The notes under the pieces were generated by a model. It saw nothing but the letters and a program-made list of their open reading frames with translations, had not been told where the DNA came from and did not search any database. A DNA stretch of 15,698 bases from Porticoccus sp047635255 (GTDB lineage Bacteria; Pseudomonadota; Gammaproteobacteria; Pseudomonadales; Porticoccaceae): NCBI GenBank assembly GCA_047635255.1, contig JBLIIR010000029.1, positions 1 to 15,698 on the forward strand, given 5' to 3'. Position 1 is the first letter of the stretch, and each line of letters opens with the position of its first letter. Positions 1 through 7,451 of the stretch are shown piece by piece. A program made the position numbers and the translations under genes.

Positions 1-234
1 AAAGTTAAATATGTGGCGCTACCAAACCTTCTTGCAGATGAACCGTTGGTTCCAGAATTCTTAGAAGAGAATGCAACTATAAAAAACCTTTCAGGTGCGG
101 TAATGAGATTTTTTGAGCACCCTGAGCAGACAAAAAATCTACAAAAAAGGTTTATAGCTATTCATGAATCATTAAAATGTGGCGGTAATGAAGCAGCGGC
201 TAAAGCGCTGGTGGCGCTGATTGGCGCCCCCTAG
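1..234 (+). CDS. lpxB: Lipid-A-disaccharide synthase, C-terminal fragment (5' end outside window)
   Basis: This is the last 77 codons of LpxB. The enzyme joins UDP-2,3-diacylglucosamine to 2,3-diacylglucosamine-1-phosphate (lipid X) to form the lipid A disaccharide, and acts at the inner face of the cytoplasmic membrane. The frame is open from base 1, reading KVKYVALPNLLADEPLVPEF, which matches the conserved LpxB stretch around 'LPNLLAGRELVPE' in other gammaproteobacteria. The helical tail ends ALVALIGAP, followed by TAG. A GTG at base 13 is internal and not the real start. The gene directly before rnhB is normally lpxB in this group, which supports the call. The catalytic part lies upstream of the window. 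Confidence 0.93.
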   Translation, partial: KVKYVALPNLLADEPLVPEFLEENATIKNLSGAVMRFFEHPEQTKNLQKRFIAIHESLKCGGNEAAAKALVALIGAP

Positions 235-298
235 GTGTGAATAACTGTTGTTTTTTTAGTCTGTTGGGGTCACTAAATATTTAAAATGGATTGAGAGT

Positions 299-910
299 TT
301 GAGTGTAGTGTTTACTGAAAAGAAAGTACTCAGATTAGCATATCGAGGCTCGTTGCTTGCTGGCGTTGATGAGGCTGGCAGAGGCCCCTTGGCTGGCGAT
401 GTCTTTTCTGCTGCAGTTATCCTTCATCCAGAAAATATTATTTTTGGGCTTGCAGACTCAAAGAAACTCTCTGAGAAGCGTCGCCAAGAGTTAGCTGTTG
501 AAATTAAAGAAAAAGCACTGTGCTGGAATATAGCGCGATCTACGGTGAAAGAAATAGATCGCTTCAATATACTTGAAGCAACCATGATGGCTATGGAGCG
601 TGCCGTTGAAGGATTAAAGATAGATCCAGAGTATGTTGTGGTTGATGGAAATCGTTTGCCGTTATGGCGCTATGCTTCAGAGTCTATCATTAAGGGTGAT
701 GACAAGATCCCATCTATTAGCGCAGCATCAATTCTTGCCAAGGTTCACAGAGACGAAGAAATGATCGCTTTTGATAGGTTATATCCAGGTTATGGATTTG
801 GTTGTCATAAAGGCTACGGAACAAAAAAACATTTTGAAGCTATAGAAAGACTGGGCCCAAGCCTTATACATAGAAAGTCCTTTGAACCCGTTAAGAGTAT
901 GGATGCTTAA
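299..910 (+). CDS. rnhB: Ribonuclease HII
   Basis: RNase HII cuts the RNA strand of RNA/DNA hybrids and starts removal of single ribonucleotides from DNA. The 203-residue protein (E. coli has 198) carries the GVDEAGRGPLAG motif near residue 22. The four expected catalytic acids are present: D24, E25, D116 (VDGN) and D134 (KGD). The SAASILAKV and HKGYGTK signatures are also there. The start is uncertain. TTG at 299 has the purine run GAGAG (293-297) only one base upstream, which is too close. GTG at 308 (codon 4) would sit about ten bases from that run and is a credible alternative giving 200 residues. The gene follows lpxB after 64 bases with no convincing terminator between them, so read-through from lpxB is likely. 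Confidence 0.96.
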   Translation: MSVVFTEKKVLRLAYRGSLLAGVDEAGRGPLAGDVFSAAVILHPENIIFGLADSKKLSEKRRQELAVEIKEKALCWNIARSTVKEIDRFNILEATMMAMERAVEGLKIDPEYVVVDGNRLPLWRYASESIIKGDDKIPSISAASILAKVHRDEEMIAFDRLYPGYGFGCHKGYGTKKHFEAIERLGPSLIHRKSFEPVKSMDA

Positions 911-928
911 ATACTGCAACCGTCTTTG

Positions 929-951
929 TATAATTATTCTTTCTATATAAT
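929..951 (+). promoter_or_regulatory. Two perfect TATAAT hexamers upstream of dnaE
   Basis: TATAAT occurs at 929-934 and again at 946-951, just after the rnhB stop. Each would be a perfect sigma-70 type -10 box. The -35 sites are poor: TTAAAT at 907-912 (spacing 16) is the best for the first, and I see none for the second. Either could start a dnaE transcript with a leader of about 110-140 bases. In DNA this AT-rich a chance match is quite possible. Confidence 0.28.
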
Positions 952-959
952 CATAGGGG

Positions 960-1000
960 TTGATGCAGTAGGATAAGTAGTCCGCTTCGATCTGTATCAA
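960..1000 (+). other. Stem-loop in the rnhB-dnaE spacer
   Basis: TTGATGCAG (960-968) and CTGTATCAA (992-1000) form a 9-pair stem as RNA, with one G-U wobble. A smaller inner stem is possible between GGAT (971-974) and GTCC (980-983). No T-run follows, so it does not look like a rho-independent terminator. It lies downstream of the two TATAAT boxes and would be in the dnaE leader if either is used. The AT palindrome TATAAATTTATA (1003-1014) follows directly. Function is unknown. Confidence 0.4.
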
Positions 1001-1070
1001 GTTATAAATTTATACAATGCAAGATATATTTAGCCTTAGGTATTAGGGCATTTTATAGGTTTAATTTTTT

Positions 1071-4000
1071 ATGTCTGCGCCTTCATTTATTCATCTCCGT
1101 CTGCATAGCGAGTATTCTCTTGTTGATGGTCTTGTGCGTATAAACCCCCTAGTGAATAGGGCGGTTGAACTAGGCATGCCTGCTGTTGCTCTCACAGATG
1201 TTACAAACTTCTTTGGCCTGATTAAATTTTACAAAGCAGCACATCTTGCCGGAATAAAACCCATTTGTGGCGCCGACCTCCGTGTTCGAAGTAATATTGA
1301 GGGCATTAAGCCATTTGATCTTACATTCCTAGTGATGAATTTACAGGGTTACCAGAACTTAACAAGACTGATATCTCGTGCTTACCAGGAGGGGCAAGTG
1401 CGTGGTGAGCCTTTGGTTCAAAAGCACTGGATCGAAGAATCATCAGAAGGCTTAATTGTGCTTGGCGGGCATCAAAGTGATATTGGACAAGCATTGTTAT
1501 CTGGGAACAACAAGCAGGCCGAGGAGTGCCTGCAAAGCTGGCTTGGCGCCCTACCTGAGCGATTTTATTTGGAGCTGAATAGGACTGGGCGGCCAGGCGA
1601 AGAGGACTTTACTCATAATGCAGTGCAGCTTTCTTCGATGTTTGATTGCCCTTTAGTTGCCACCAACGATGTTAGGTTTCTTGATTCTAGTCATTTCGAG
1701 GCCCATGAATCTAGAGTCTGTATTGGCCTGGGCTATGTGTTAGAAGATCCTAGAAGAGCTCGCATATATAGCGACGAGCAATACCTTCGTTCAGCAGACG
1801 AAATGACTGAACTTTTTAACGATATACCTGAAGCTATTGAAAATACAATAGAGATTGCTTTGCGATGCAATCTTGAGCTTAAACTAGGGGAAACCTTCCT
1901 GCCTGAATATCCTGTTCCAGAGGGACTGACGAAGGATGTATTTTTTGAAAAACTATCTGTAGAAGGGCTAGAAAAGCGCCTCTCAAAAATACTCGGTACT
2001 CTTGACAAAAGCCTGGAGAAGGAAAGAAAAATATATTTTGACCGACTTCACTTTGAGCTTGGAATTATTATTAAAATGGGCTATCAGGGCTACTTCTTGA
2101 TAGTCATGGACTTTATTCAGTGGGCCAAAAAAAATGATATTCCTGTAGGTCCCGGTCGAGGCTCTGGGGCCGGCTCTCTAGTTGCTTATACTCTTGGTAT
2201 TACAGACCTTGATCCCTTGCAATATGGCTTACTTTTTGAGAGATTTTTGAATCCAGAGCGGGTTTCTATGCCAGATTTCGATATAGATTTTTGCATGGAC
2301 AATCGCGATAGGGTTATTTCGTACGTTGCAGATCGATACGGCCGTGATGCTGTTTCTCAAATTATTACCTTTGGAAAGATGGCAGCTAAAGCTGTAGTTC
2401 GTGATGTAGCAAGAGTCCAGGGTAAGCCTTATGGTCTAGCAGATAGATTATCCAAAATGATTCCCGCTGATATTGGGATGACCCTTGAAAAGGCTGTTGA
2501 GCAGGAAAATATTCTGAAAGATTTTTTAGCTAGCAACGAGGAGGCTCAAGAAATATGGGATATGGCACTTCAGCTTGAGGGCGTTACTCGGAATGCAGGT
2601 AAGCATGCTGGAGGTGTTGTTATTGCGCCAACAAAACTTACAGATTTTTCTCCGTTATATTGCGATGAATCCGGAGAAGGACTTGTTACGCAGTTTGATA
2701 AGGATGATGTAGAAAGCGCAGGCTTGATAAAGTTTGATTTTTTGGGGCTAAGAACACTCACGATAATAGATTGTGCCGTAAAAATGGTAAATCAGCGGGG
2801 ACAGAATACAAAAAATGAGCTCCTTGTAATTAATGATATTCCATTAGATGACTCTTTAACGTATACCCTTATACAAAAAGGCGAGACAACGGCTGTATTT
2901 CAGCTAGAATCCCAAGGGATGAAAGATTTAATGAAGCGCGTAGAGCCCAATTCTTTTGAGGATATTGTGGCGTTGGTGGCTTTATATAGGCCTGGTCCGC
3001 TTGAGTCTGGCATGGTGGATGACTTTGTTAATCGTAAACATGGAAGAGCAAAAGTTGCTTATCCTGATGAAAAATTTCAACACGAAAGCCTCAGACCGAT
3101 CTTAGAACCGACTTATGGCGTCATTGTATACCAAGAGCAGGTAATGCAGATTGCTCAAATCCTTGCTGGATATACTTTGGGTGAAGCAGACCTTTTGCGC
3201 CGCGCTATGGGTAAGAAGAAGCCAGAAGAGATGGCGAAACAGCGAGAAATTTTTGAAGCAGGCGCGCAAAATCAAGGCATTGATCCCAGTCTCGCTATAA
3301 AAATATTTGATTTAGTGGAAAAATTTGCTGGGTATGGTTTTAATAAATCTCATTCTGCTGGATATGGTCTCCTTGCTTATCAAACTGCTTACCTGAAAGC
3401 AAATTACTTGCCTGAATTTATGGCAGCAGTTTTGTCTGCTGACATGCAAAATACAGACAAGGTGGTAAAGTTGGTTGAAGAGTGCGGCGATCGAAATTTA
3501 GTACTGCTGTCACCAGATGTTAATCGAAGCACCTTCTGTTTCACGGTCTCTGGTCAGGGGGAGGTAATCTATGGGCTTGGGGCTATCAAAGGCTTAGGTG
3601 AGGGACCTGTCGACAGCATTATCTCTGCAAGAGATAAAGACGGAGACTTTGTTAACTTATTTGATTTTTGCTCAAGGGTAGATGGGAGAAAAATCAATAA
3701 ACGCTCTCTAGAAGCGCTTATCCGTTCAGGGGCAATGGATAACATAGGGCCAATTGGTGAGATAGGGTTTAAACGTGCAGTTATGCTGGCAGCAATGAGT
3801 GAGGCAGCGAAAATGGCTGAGCAGCGGACTCATAATGTTGTTAGCGGGATGACGGATCTTTTTGGAGACAAGGCGTTAGAGTTATCCCCTGAATTTGGGT
3901 ACAAGAATTTTAATGATATTCGTTGTGAGACCGTCAAGAAAAGGCTGGAGGGAGAGAGGAATACTCTGGGACTATATGTATCTGGACACCCAGTTGATGA

Positions 4001-4568
4001 GTATATCGATGAGCTGGATGGCTTTATCAGGCATCGTATCTATGAATTAAAACCAGAAAAATCTACTCAGATTGTTGCGGGCTTGGTTGTGGGTACAAGA
4101 ATGATCAGAACAAGAAGTGGCGACAGCATGGCCATTATTTCCCTCGACGACAAGAGTGCTCGAATTGATGTAGCAGTTTTTTCTGATGTTTTCGCTAGCT
4201 GCCGTGAAAAAATTACTAAAGATGAATTTTTAGTGGTGAAAGGGCAGGTATCTATAGATGATTATACTGGTGGAGTTAAAATGCGAGCAGATCAAATTAA
4301 CACTTTGTATGAGGCCCGACTAAATCATTTAAAAGGTATTGTTATTGATTTGAGCAATGAGAACCTTCAAGAGTTTACTATTCGTGATATTTCTGAAATT
4401 ATGCTTCCATATAATGAAGGAAAATGTCCAGTTCGTATCTGCTATAGCAATCCCAAAGCTTTATGCGAAATAGCCCTAGATAAAAAATGGCTAGTATCTC
4501 CTAAGGATGAGCTATTGCAAAGATTAAAAGAGATGGTTGGTAGCGAGATGGTGCACTTAAGGTTCTAG
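1071..4568 (+). CDS. dnaE: DNA polymerase III, alpha subunit
   Basis: This is the catalytic subunit of the replicative polymerase III holoenzyme. Its 1165 residues match the E. coli length of 1160. Domains in order: an N-terminal PHP domain (FIHLRLHSEYSLVDGL near residue 5); the C-family polymerase palm with GPGRGSGAGSLVAY and PDFDIDF, giving metal-binding D402 and D404 and the third aspartate D556 (KFDFLGL), each one position beyond E. coli D401/D403/D555; finger and helix-hairpin-helix regions; an internal clamp-binding motif MTDLF at 927-931, where E. coli has QADMF; then an OB fold (about 1000-1080) and the tau-binding tail. The ATG is placed by homology, because the only Shine-Dalgarno-like sequence is a weak TAGG at 1056-1059. 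It is intact, with no frameshift. The 160-base spacer upstream holds promoter-like and hairpin elements. Confidence 0.98.
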   Translation: MSAPSFIHLRLHSEYSLVDGLVRINPLVNRAVELGMPAVALTDVTNFFGLIKFYKAAHLAGIKPICGADLRVRSNIEGIKPFDLTFLVMNLQGYQNLTRLISRAYQEGQVRGEPLVQKHWIEESSEGLIVLGGHQSDIGQALLSGNNKQAEECLQSWLGALPERFYLELNRTGRPGEEDFTHNAVQLSSMFDCPLVATNDVRFLDSSHFEAHESRVCIGLGYVLEDPRRARIYSDEQYLRSADEMTELFNDIPEAIENTIEIALRCNLELKLGETFLPEYPVPEGLTKDVFFEKLSVEGLEKRLSKILGTLDKSLEKERKIYFDRLHFELGIIIKMGYQGYFLIVMDFIQWAKKNDIPVGPGRGSGAGSLVAYTLGITDLDPLQYGLLFERFLNPERVSMPDFDIDFCMDNRDRVISYVADRYGRDAVSQIITFGKMAAKAVVRDVARVQGKPYGLADRLSKMIPADIGMTLEKAVEQENILKDFLASNEEAQEIWDMALQLEGVTRNAGKHAGGVVIAPTKLTDFSPLYCDESGEGLVTQFDKDDVESAGLIKFDFLGLRTLTIIDCAVKMVNQRGQNTKNELLVINDIPLDDSLTYTLIQKGETTAVFQLESQGMKDLMKRVEPNSFEDIVALVALYRPGPLESGMVDDFVNRKHGRAKVAYPDEKFQHESLRPILEPTYGVIVYQEQVMQIAQILAGYTLGEADLLRRAMGKKKPEEMAKQREIFEAGAQNQGIDPSLAIKIFDLVEKFAGYGFNKSHSAGYGLLAYQTAYLKANYLPEFMAAVLSADMQNTDKVVKLVEECGDRNLVLLSPDVNRSTFCFTVSGQGEVIYGLGAIKGLGEGPVDSIISARDKDGDFVNLFDFCSRVDGRKINKRSLEALIRSGAMDNIGPIGEIGFKRAVMLAAMSEAAKMAEQRTHNVVSGMTDLFGDKALELSPEFGYKNFNDIRCETVKKRLEGERNTLGLYVSGHPVDEYIDELDGFIRHRIYELKPEKSTQIVAGLVVGTRMIRTRSGDSMAIISLDDKSARIDVAVFSDVFASCREKITKDEFLVVKGQVSIDDYTGGVKMRADQINTLYEARLNHLKGIVIDLSNENLQEFTIRDISEIMLPYNEGKCPVRICYSNPKALCEIALDKKWLVSPKDELLQRLKEMVGSEMVHLRF

Positions 4569-4701
4569 ACATGCCGGCAGCATTTACAGATTAAAGATTA
4601 AGTGCCAGCACGGCTTATAGCAAAGCAATAAATCTTAACTTTCATTTATTTAATTAGAAATTTACTCCCGACACGATATGTGTTTTTATCTAGCGAATTT
4701 T

Positions 4702-4733
4702 TTGGACTTAAAGTTTTGTTTTTTTGGTATAAA
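4702..4733 (+). promoter_or_regulatory. Candidate extended -10 promoter for accA
   Basis: TGGTATAAA (4725-4733) fits an extended -10 element (TGn followed by a TATAAT-like hexamer). TTGGAC at 4702-4707 resembles a -35 box but is 20 bases from the -10, which is long; an extended -10 can work with a weak -35. Transcription would begin near 4740, leaving a leader of about 15 bases before the accA ATG. No terminator is visible after dnaE, so read-through is also possible. Confidence 0.38.
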
Positions 4734-4754
4734 TATTATGGATGACAGCCTTAC

Positions 4755-5702
4755 ATGAACTTAAATTATTTGGATTTTGAGCAACCTATTGCGGAGTTGG
4801 AAGCAAAGATTGAAGAGCTTCGCTTGGTGGGCAACGATAGTGATATCAATATTACCGAGGAAATCATCAGGCTTGAAAGAAAAAGTCAAAAGCTTACTAA
4901 GAAGATATATTCAGGGCTCACTTCTTGGCAAACTGTCCAGATTGCAAGACACCCTCTTAGACCACATGCTACAGATTATATAAGTCGGGTTTTCACCGAT
5001 TTTGATGAACTGCATGGCGATAGGCATTTTGGAGATGATAAGGCCATCATAGGGGGCATAGGGAGATTGGCCGATAAGCCAGTTGTTATTATCGGTGAAG
5101 AGAAAGGCCGGGGTGTTAATGAAAAAGTATATAGAAATTTTGGGATGCCAAAGCCTGAAGGGTACCGCAAAGCCTTGCGTTTAATGGAGATGGCCGAACG
5201 CTTTAAGATGCCTGTTGTCACACTAATTGATACACCTGGAGCATATCCAGGAATTGATTCTGAGGAACGCGGAATTAGTGAGGCTATAGCCAGAAATCTT
5301 GCAGTTATGTCTCGCTTAAAGACACCTGTAATATGCACTGTTATCGGTGAAGGTAGCTCTGGCGGCGCATTAGCTATCGGCGTTGGTGACCACCTTAGCA
5401 TGCTCCAATACTCCACTTACTTTGTTATTTCACCGGAAGGTTGTGCAAATATTATCTGGAAAACCTCAACTAAAGCTGCTGAAGCAGCCGAAGCGATGGG
5501 TGTTACGTCTACTATTTTACAGGAGCTAGGAATAATAGATGAAACTATTTCTGAACCCAATGGCGGCGCACATCGTAATATTGAGACTATGGCAGCTAGC
5601 CTTAAAGAGTGCTTGATTAGACAGGTCGCTGAGCTTACTGAGATCCCTATTGATGAACTGCTTGAAAAGCGCTATAAGCGTTTGATGAGTTATGGTAATT
5701 GA
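4755..5702 (+). CDS. accA: Acetyl-CoA carboxylase, carboxyltransferase subunit alpha
   Basis: AccA pairs with AccD (not in this window) to form the carboxyltransferase, which moves the carboxyl group from biotin on AccB to acetyl-CoA and makes malonyl-CoA for fatty acid synthesis in the cytoplasm. It has 315 residues against 319 in E. coli. The N-terminal helix LDFEQPIAELEAKIEEL is typical of the family. The crotonase-like core shows the GEEKGR motif, NFGMPKPEGYRKALRLM, DTPGAYPG (159-166) and the glycine pair of GEGSSGGALAIG (198 onward), which forms an oxyanion hole. ISPEGCANIIWK is also conserved. No clear ribosome binding site precedes the ATG. A six-codon ORF (4738-4758) ends in a TGA that overlaps the start as ATGA. 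Order dnaE-accA-tilS is normal for gammaproteobacteria. Confidence 0.98.
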   Translation: MNLNYLDFEQPIAELEAKIEELRLVGNDSDINITEEIIRLERKSQKLTKKIYSGLTSWQTVQIARHPLRPHATDYISRVFTDFDELHGDRHFGDDKAIIGGIGRLADKPVVIIGEEKGRGVNEKVYRNFGMPKPEGYRKALRLMEMAERFKMPVVTLIDTPGAYPGIDSEERGISEAIARNLAVMSRLKTPVICTVIGEGSSGGALAIGVGDHLSMLQYSTYFVISPEGCANIIWKTSTKAAEAAEAMGVTSTILQELGIIDETISEPNGGAHRNIETMAASLKECLIRQVAELTEIPIDELLEKRYKRLMSYGN

Positions 5703-5854
5703 TAAAATATGTTTAATTACAAAAGAGAAATATTGTTGGACGTTTTTTTGAAGCGCCTTTGTTTTATTTGTCAGCCCTGCTGGGCCTTATATGTTCTATT
5801 GTGATTGGAAAATCTATAATTTTTTAGCGCACTATTTATTGCCATTTCTTTTGA

Positions 5855-5883
5855 TTGCCAGTAACGTTGTATTTTCGTTTAAA
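5855..5883 (+). promoter_or_regulatory. Weak candidate promoter for tilS
   Basis: TTGCCA (5855-5860, five of six matches to the -35 consensus) is 17 bases from TTTAAA (5878-5883, four of six matches to the -10). Transcription would begin near 5890, leaving fewer than ten bases before the tilS ATG at 5898. The rest of the 195-base accA-tilS spacer shows nothing else I can support. Confidence 0.25.
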
Positions 5884-5897
5884 ATTGCAGAACCTTA

Positions 5898-7256
5898 ATG
5901 TCGTTCCAATCCTCTCGTCTTTCTAGACATCTTCCCACGTTTAATAATGCTGAGCACCTTTATGTTGCTTATAGTGGTGGATTGGATTCTCATGTGTTGC
6001 TTCATGCAATGGTTTCTTTGGTTGGAGTGAAATCTTTTACCGCGATCCATATTAATCATCAATTATCCATAAATGCAGATAACTGGCAGCAACATTGCAA
6101 AGACTGCTGCTCCAAATTGGGGGTACCTCTAATTGTCGAGACCATCAAGGTTGAAAATAAGGGTTTTGGATTAGAGCAGGCCGCGAGAGAGATTCGTTAT
6201 GGTATTTTTAGAAAATTATTAGATAAGACTGATTTATTGCTGCTTGCTCACCATGCTGATGATCAGGCTGAGACAGTTCTTTACAGGTTACTTCGTGGTG
6301 CTGGCACAAAGGGCTTGTCCGGAATGCCCATATCTAGGCCATTGGGCCTTGGTAGGATATTTAGACCATTGCTAGCATTTTCTCGAACCGATCTTGAATC
6401 CTATGCTTCCATTCATGGTTTGGAATGGATAGAAGATGAAAGTAATAAAGATATGAGATTCGATAGAAATTTTTTGCGACATAAAGTGTTGCCGGTAATA
6501 TCTACACGTTGGCCTGACTGTCTATCTAAACTGAATCATACTGCAAATCTTTGTGCAGGTTCGGACCATTTGACAGAGGTTCTGGCTGCACAAGATTTTA
6601 CAGATATGTATGAAAAGCCTGAACGTATTGGTTGGAGTATTTCTATTGATAATCTTGTATGTCTAGAGGAGTCAAGACAAGCAAATGTGCTGCGCTATTG
6701 GGCCTCCGTACATAAATTGCCATCACCCAGGCATAGCGTTCTTAGGGTGATTTTAAATGAGATGCTATTGGCGCGCCCTGATGCTAAGCCTTTAATAATC
6801 TGGCCCGGCGTACAGTTGCGACGGTTTAAAAAAAGATTATATCTCTTGCCAGCAGATACTAGTGACTCAAATCACCATGTAGCGGATGCAGGAGAATTGG
6901 AAATAATTATGCAGCCAAGTATAAAATGGAATGGAATTAATCAAATTATGCTGCCTAATAAGGGAAGCATATCGACAAAGTTATTAAGCACTGGAGGGTT
7001 GAGGATATCCAAGCAATGTGATGTAGAGATTCGCTTCCGTGCTGGCAGCGAGCGTTGTAAGCCATTCGGACGTAGTGGCTCCAATACACTAAAAAAATTA
7101 CTTCAAGAGTATGCTCTTGAGCCTTGGCTTCGTAACAAAGTGCCGCTTATTTATATTGATGGGAAGTTAGCAGCTGTTGGCGACTTGTGGGTTTGTGATG
7201 GATTTTTTGCCTCACCAAATGAGTTCGGTGTTGAGCTACAGTGGCGATTTTTTTAG
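5898..7256 (+). CDS. tilS: tRNA(Ile)-lysidine synthetase
   Basis: TilS uses ATP and lysine to convert C34 of the CAU-anticodon tRNA-Ile to lysidine, so that it reads AUA and is charged with isoleucine; it is normally essential. The N-terminal PP-loop ATPase domain carries SGGLDS at residues 26-31 and HHADDQAETVLYRLLRG from 118, both hallmark motifs. NFLRHKVLP near residue 192 belongs to the family. The middle substrate-binding region is followed by a C-terminal TilS domain containing RFRAGSERCKPFGR and KVPLIYIDGKLAAVGDLWV. It has 452 residues against 432 in E. coli. No Shine-Dalgarno sequence is visible upstream of the ATG. The gene is intact and sits in its usual place after accA. Confidence 0.97.
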   Translation: MSFQSSRLSRHLPTFNNAEHLYVAYSGGLDSHVLLHAMVSLVGVKSFTAIHINHQLSINADNWQQHCKDCCSKLGVPLIVETIKVENKGFGLEQAAREIRYGIFRKLLDKTDLLLLAHHADDQAETVLYRLLRGAGTKGLSGMPISRPLGLGRIFRPLLAFSRTDLESYASIHGLEWIEDESNKDMRFDRNFLRHKVLPVISTRWPDCLSKLNHTANLCAGSDHLTEVLAAQDFTDMYEKPERIGWSISIDNLVCLEESRQANVLRYWASVHKLPSPRHSVLRVILNEMLLARPDAKPLIIWPGVQLRRFKKRLYLLPADTSDSNHHVADAGELEIIMQPSIKWNGINQIMLPNKGSISTKLLSTGGLRISKQCDVEIRFRAGSERCKPFGRSGSNTLKKLLQEYALEPWLRNKVPLIYIDGKLAAVGDLWVCDGFFASPNEFGVELQWRFF

Positions 7257-7451
7257 CAGCCTGCATTGTAGTAATAGATTGAGACAGTCAGCCATCTCTG
7301 GTAGGCTAATTTACCATCATAACAGCTAAAATAGTTGCCCTCCTGCTCTTGAAATAATTTTTTATTTTGATGACATAGAGGCTTATTTTATTCAAAAATA
7401 TAGCTTAATCCAGCTATTTACGTTGAGTCTAGTGTACTGATAGGGATCCAA

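Noticed and set aside
213..257. GGCGC/GCGCC stem at the lpxB end followed by a T-run, as a terminator
   Set aside because: The seven-T run (251-257) is more than 20 bases from the five-pair stem, so it does not have terminator geometry.
953..1010. tRNA-like remnant or integron attC-like site in the dnaE spacer
   Set aside because: TTCGATC recalls a T-loop, but no acceptor, D or anticodon arms can be drawn, and no attC core sites are present.
1733..2008. 91-codon open frame on the - strand inside dnaE
   Set aside because: Antisense shadow of the conserved polymerase gene; Ser-rich composition and no recognisable domain.
4571..4612. Palindrome TGCCGGCA and GTGC/GCAC hairpin after dnaE as a terminator
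   Set aside because: Arms are only four bases long and no T-run follows them.
4976..5416. 146-codon open frame on the - strand inside accA
   Set aside because: It is exactly antisense to a well-conserved accA region, has low-complexity Ser/Pro-rich content typical of an antisense shadow, and has no matching protein family or ribosome site.
5708..5803. 31-codon ORF with a CxxCxxC motif in the accA-tilS spacer
   Set aside because: No ribosome binding site, and in AT-rich sequence such a short frame is likely by chance; the cysteine pattern alone is not enough.
7399..7417. Inverted repeat ATAGCT/AGCTAT upstream of pyrG as an attenuator
   Set aside because: The stem has six pairs with no T-run, and the start region lacks the pyrimidine-rich initial transcript used in Bacillus pyrG control.
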